From: Heterodera schachtii
Taxonomy: Eukaryota > Nematoda > Chromadorea > Rhabditida > Heteroderidae
Assembly: GCA_023374025.1 (NCBI GenBank)
Contig: SIJG01000016.1
Location: 2,074,142-2,138,141, forward strand
DNA length: 64,000 nucleotides
Reading direction: 5' to 3'
Each line of letters begins with the position of its first letter. Position 1 is the stretch's first letter. The notes under the pieces are model-generated. The model made no database searches, had not been told where the DNA came from, and saw only the letters and a list, made by a program, of their open reading frames with translations. A program made the translations under genes and the position numbers. Below, piece by piece: positions 61,801-64,000 of this stretch.

Positions 61801-64000
61801 CGTTTAAAAAACTTTTATCATTTCACAAAAAACAGTAATTACTAATTAAGACAAATAAAAGAATTGAATTTTTAAAAACATATAAAAATAATATACTAAT
61901 GCAATTTTAAAATGATTAAGTAGAAAAGCCATTTTTTGGAAATGAGAGGCTTTTTTGAAAAATGTGATGATAGTCATGAAATAACCATTTAATTCAATTA
62001 AATTCATATTTCATAAAGTATTATATAAATATTCTTAAAAGATTAAAATTAAGGAAAATTCCAAAAAAAAATGTAATTATAATTTAAGGGCAAAATTAAA
62101 ATTAAAATATTTATACAAGAAAATTACTTGGTGGACTCTTTACGCAGGACAGGACAAAGTGAACTTTTGCCAATTAATCAAAGCAAATAAGATAAAGCAA
62201 AAAGAAAATAGAAAGAAGAAACAAGAATAAACAAAAAAGAGTCAAACTTTATAATTAAAAGCTAATAAAAATATTTAGCTAATTTATTAGAGGTTATTTA
62301 ACTATAGCCAAAACATTAATTTAATCCCATCTGCAAAATGTTCAAACGCATTCAGATTTAATCATTTAACAAGTAAAAAGTAATTAAATAGAATATTAAT
62401 AAAAAATTCCAGTGAAAAAGGTTAATTTAATAAAAAAAAAATTTATGAAAACCAATATTATCCAAAAAATATAAGTAAGAGACAAAATAAAAGGCTATAA
62501 AGCAAATAGATGGATATCCAAGGCAAATTAACAGCTAAAAGTCCTGTAAAATGTGCTACAAATACTTAAATTAAACCCCTTCATTTTTCACGAAATTGTA
62601 GGAAAACAATACATATAATAAATATAAATATATTTAATGTCGTTATATAATTTTTAAAAAGGTCAAATTTTTTTTCAATAAGGAACAATTAACAATAAGG
62701 CATTCTATATGGTAAATAAATAAAAAAATCTGCTCATAAATAGAGAGGTGCTATTAAAACTAATTTAAATAAGCAAATGTTTTTATGCCGAAAAAGCTCC
62801 TCATGCGTTCAAAGACAATAATAGTGGAAAGAAAAATAAATCCAACAAAATAAAGATTTCACAGTATTTTAAAATACGTAATAACCAAAAATTTAAAAAT
62901 GAATTAAAGTTATAAAAGTCTATGAATTATTCATTTGAAAATAAACTTTTAATTTTTTGTGTTCTTATCAAAAAAGAAAGAATTTACTAGTTAATTAAAA
63001 AATAAAAATAAATAATACTACATAAAGAGAGATAAACAAAAAACGCCTGCAGAAACCATTCGAATTATTTTTTTTTAAAATTATCATTTAAAAACATAGG
63101 TTTATTTCGCAGTTTTTAATACAATATGGAATTTAAATAAATTAAAAATAATTTAAAGAAATTGCTTTTAAATCCTTCGCAGCCTGGAACCTTGAAAATT
63201 AATATGAATACCCTAAATTAAAAAAGAATAATTTAATTTTTATCTATATGAAATTTCTAAATATAAATTAGATATAAATTATTTTTTCGCTTATTAATAT
63301 ATCGTTAAATATCATCATGCAATTATAGGCAAATATATATTTAGTTATAATTGCATCCTAAAACTAAAAAAAATTTTTAATCTGTAAAAAAAAAAGAATA
63401 ACTTTTTATATATTTTTTTGCGTTAAGTATAGCCAAAACATTGATTTATTCCCATTGGTCGTCGCAGGAATCCTACTGGAAAACCAAAATTACGATGCCG
63501 AGAAAATGATAACCGTTGAATTTTACTGAGAAAATTAAATGTCTAGCAATTACATAATATTGATACAAACGCTAATAAAAACTTAACATATTCCGCTCGT
63601 GAAAAATGTTTTTCATAAAAAAGTAATTAAATAAAAAATTTATAAAAAACGATATTATCCAAAAAAAGATATACAGCAAATAGATACTCAAGGCAATTAG
63701 CCCCCCAAAAGTCTTGTAAAATGTGCTGCAAATACTTAAATTCAGTCCTTCATTTTCACAATTGTATAATACAAATAATAATAAAATATTTTTTTAAAAA
63801 TTGTATCAAAAATAATTTAATTGGCATTATATAAATTAAAAAACGTAAACTTTAACATTTGCTAGCATCCATCAAAATTTTGCACTATAAACTAAATGCA
63901 CCAAATTACAAATAACAAATCTTAAATGCATGAATTTTATATTAGAAAATAAATAAGAAAAAGGCCTAAATAAAAAAAAATTTAAATTTAAAAAATAATA
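43883..64000. repeat. Gene-free A-rich repeat-like block
   Basis: About 20 kb in which the plus strand is A-rich, the mirror of the block before 41.8 kb. No gene was found. Diverged direct repeats: 52670-52720, 53560-53620 and 56430-56490 (shared TTCAATATAAATCACTTAAA); 53985-54180 and 57195-57370 (shared ACGTGGAAGTT and AGTACAAG.AGAATA); 54197 and 57112 (ATAATCTATTATAACATA); 54940 and 55672 (AAAAGATATTATTA); 62300-62600 and 63424-63790 (TATAGCCAAAACATT, GTAAAATGTGCT). Spacings vary from about 0.7 to 3 kb. A less A-rich insert of about 440 bases lies at 55230-55670. Confidence 0.6.

Noticed and set aside
27601..64000. Scattered 60-95 codon frames and possible mitochondrial origin
   Set aside because: Phe/Ile/Tyr/Lys-rich frames expected by chance in AT-rich DNA; no mitochondrial protein, rRNA or tRNA signature was seen.
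1..64000. CRISPR arrays or bacterial operons
   Set aside because: Repeats lack CRISPR spacer structure, and all genes show spliceosomal introns.

Overview
The window looks like nuclear DNA of a plant-parasitic tylenchid nematode, most likely a cyst or reniform type. The reasons are short nematode-style introns, probable trans-splice acceptors just upstream of two start codons, a nematode C6-type domain, a glutathione synthetase-like gene of the kind known to be expanded as effectors in these worms, and BEL/Pao, Ty3/gypsy, hAT-like and Tc1-like transposons. This assignment is inference from gene content; no species marker was seen. All gene models below were built by hand from reading frame, splice signals and intron phase.

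Layout. (1) 0.5-10.1 kb, plus strand: a secreted mucin-like protein with about 107 copies of a 10-residue P/T/S repeat and a Cys-rich C-terminal domain (576-4651); a secreted GNAT acetyltransferase (5810-6684); and a 12-exon glutathione synthetase-like gene that has lost several catalytic residues (about 6754-10076). The last two lie head to tail only 69 bases apart if the tentative first exon of the second is right. (2) 11.6-16.4 kb, minus strand: the last 15 exons of a poly(A) polymerase-family gene with an intact catalytic triad and an unusual N-terminal extension of about 600 residues. Its 5' end is cut off by, or lies beyond, a transposon.

(3) 16.45-26.93 kb, minus strand: a 5'-truncated BEL/Pao endogenous retrovirus-like element encoding RNase H, integrase and a phlebovirus-type envelope glycoprotein in what was largely one reading frame. 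It carries two nested insertions: a 1276-bp hAT-like element with an 8-bp target duplication (17827-19102) and a three-LTR Ty3/gypsy composite with a 5-bp target duplication (22875-26070). The gypsy part is itself internally deleted (protease joined directly to the integrase tail) and has an array of small hairpins in its leader. (4) 26.9-27.6 kb: a junction zone with a doubtful coding remnant.

(5) 27.6-64 kb: about 36 kb of extremely AT-rich DNA with no credible gene. The plus strand is T-rich up to about 41.8 kb and A-rich from about 44 kb. Diverged direct and inverted repeats recur through it, so it looks like an old satellite-like array whose orientation flips. The flip point holds a Tc1-like foldback element (41801-42800) abutting a second hAT-like element (42801-43882).

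The two host genes at 5.8-10.1 kb and the mucin-like gene could form a cluster of secreted or effector-type genes, but this is inference. The strongest leads for something new are the catalytically altered glutathione synthetase, the extended poly(A) polymerase, the gypsy leader hairpin array, the dispersed GC-rich hairpin shared by two transposons, and the strand-skewed repeat block.
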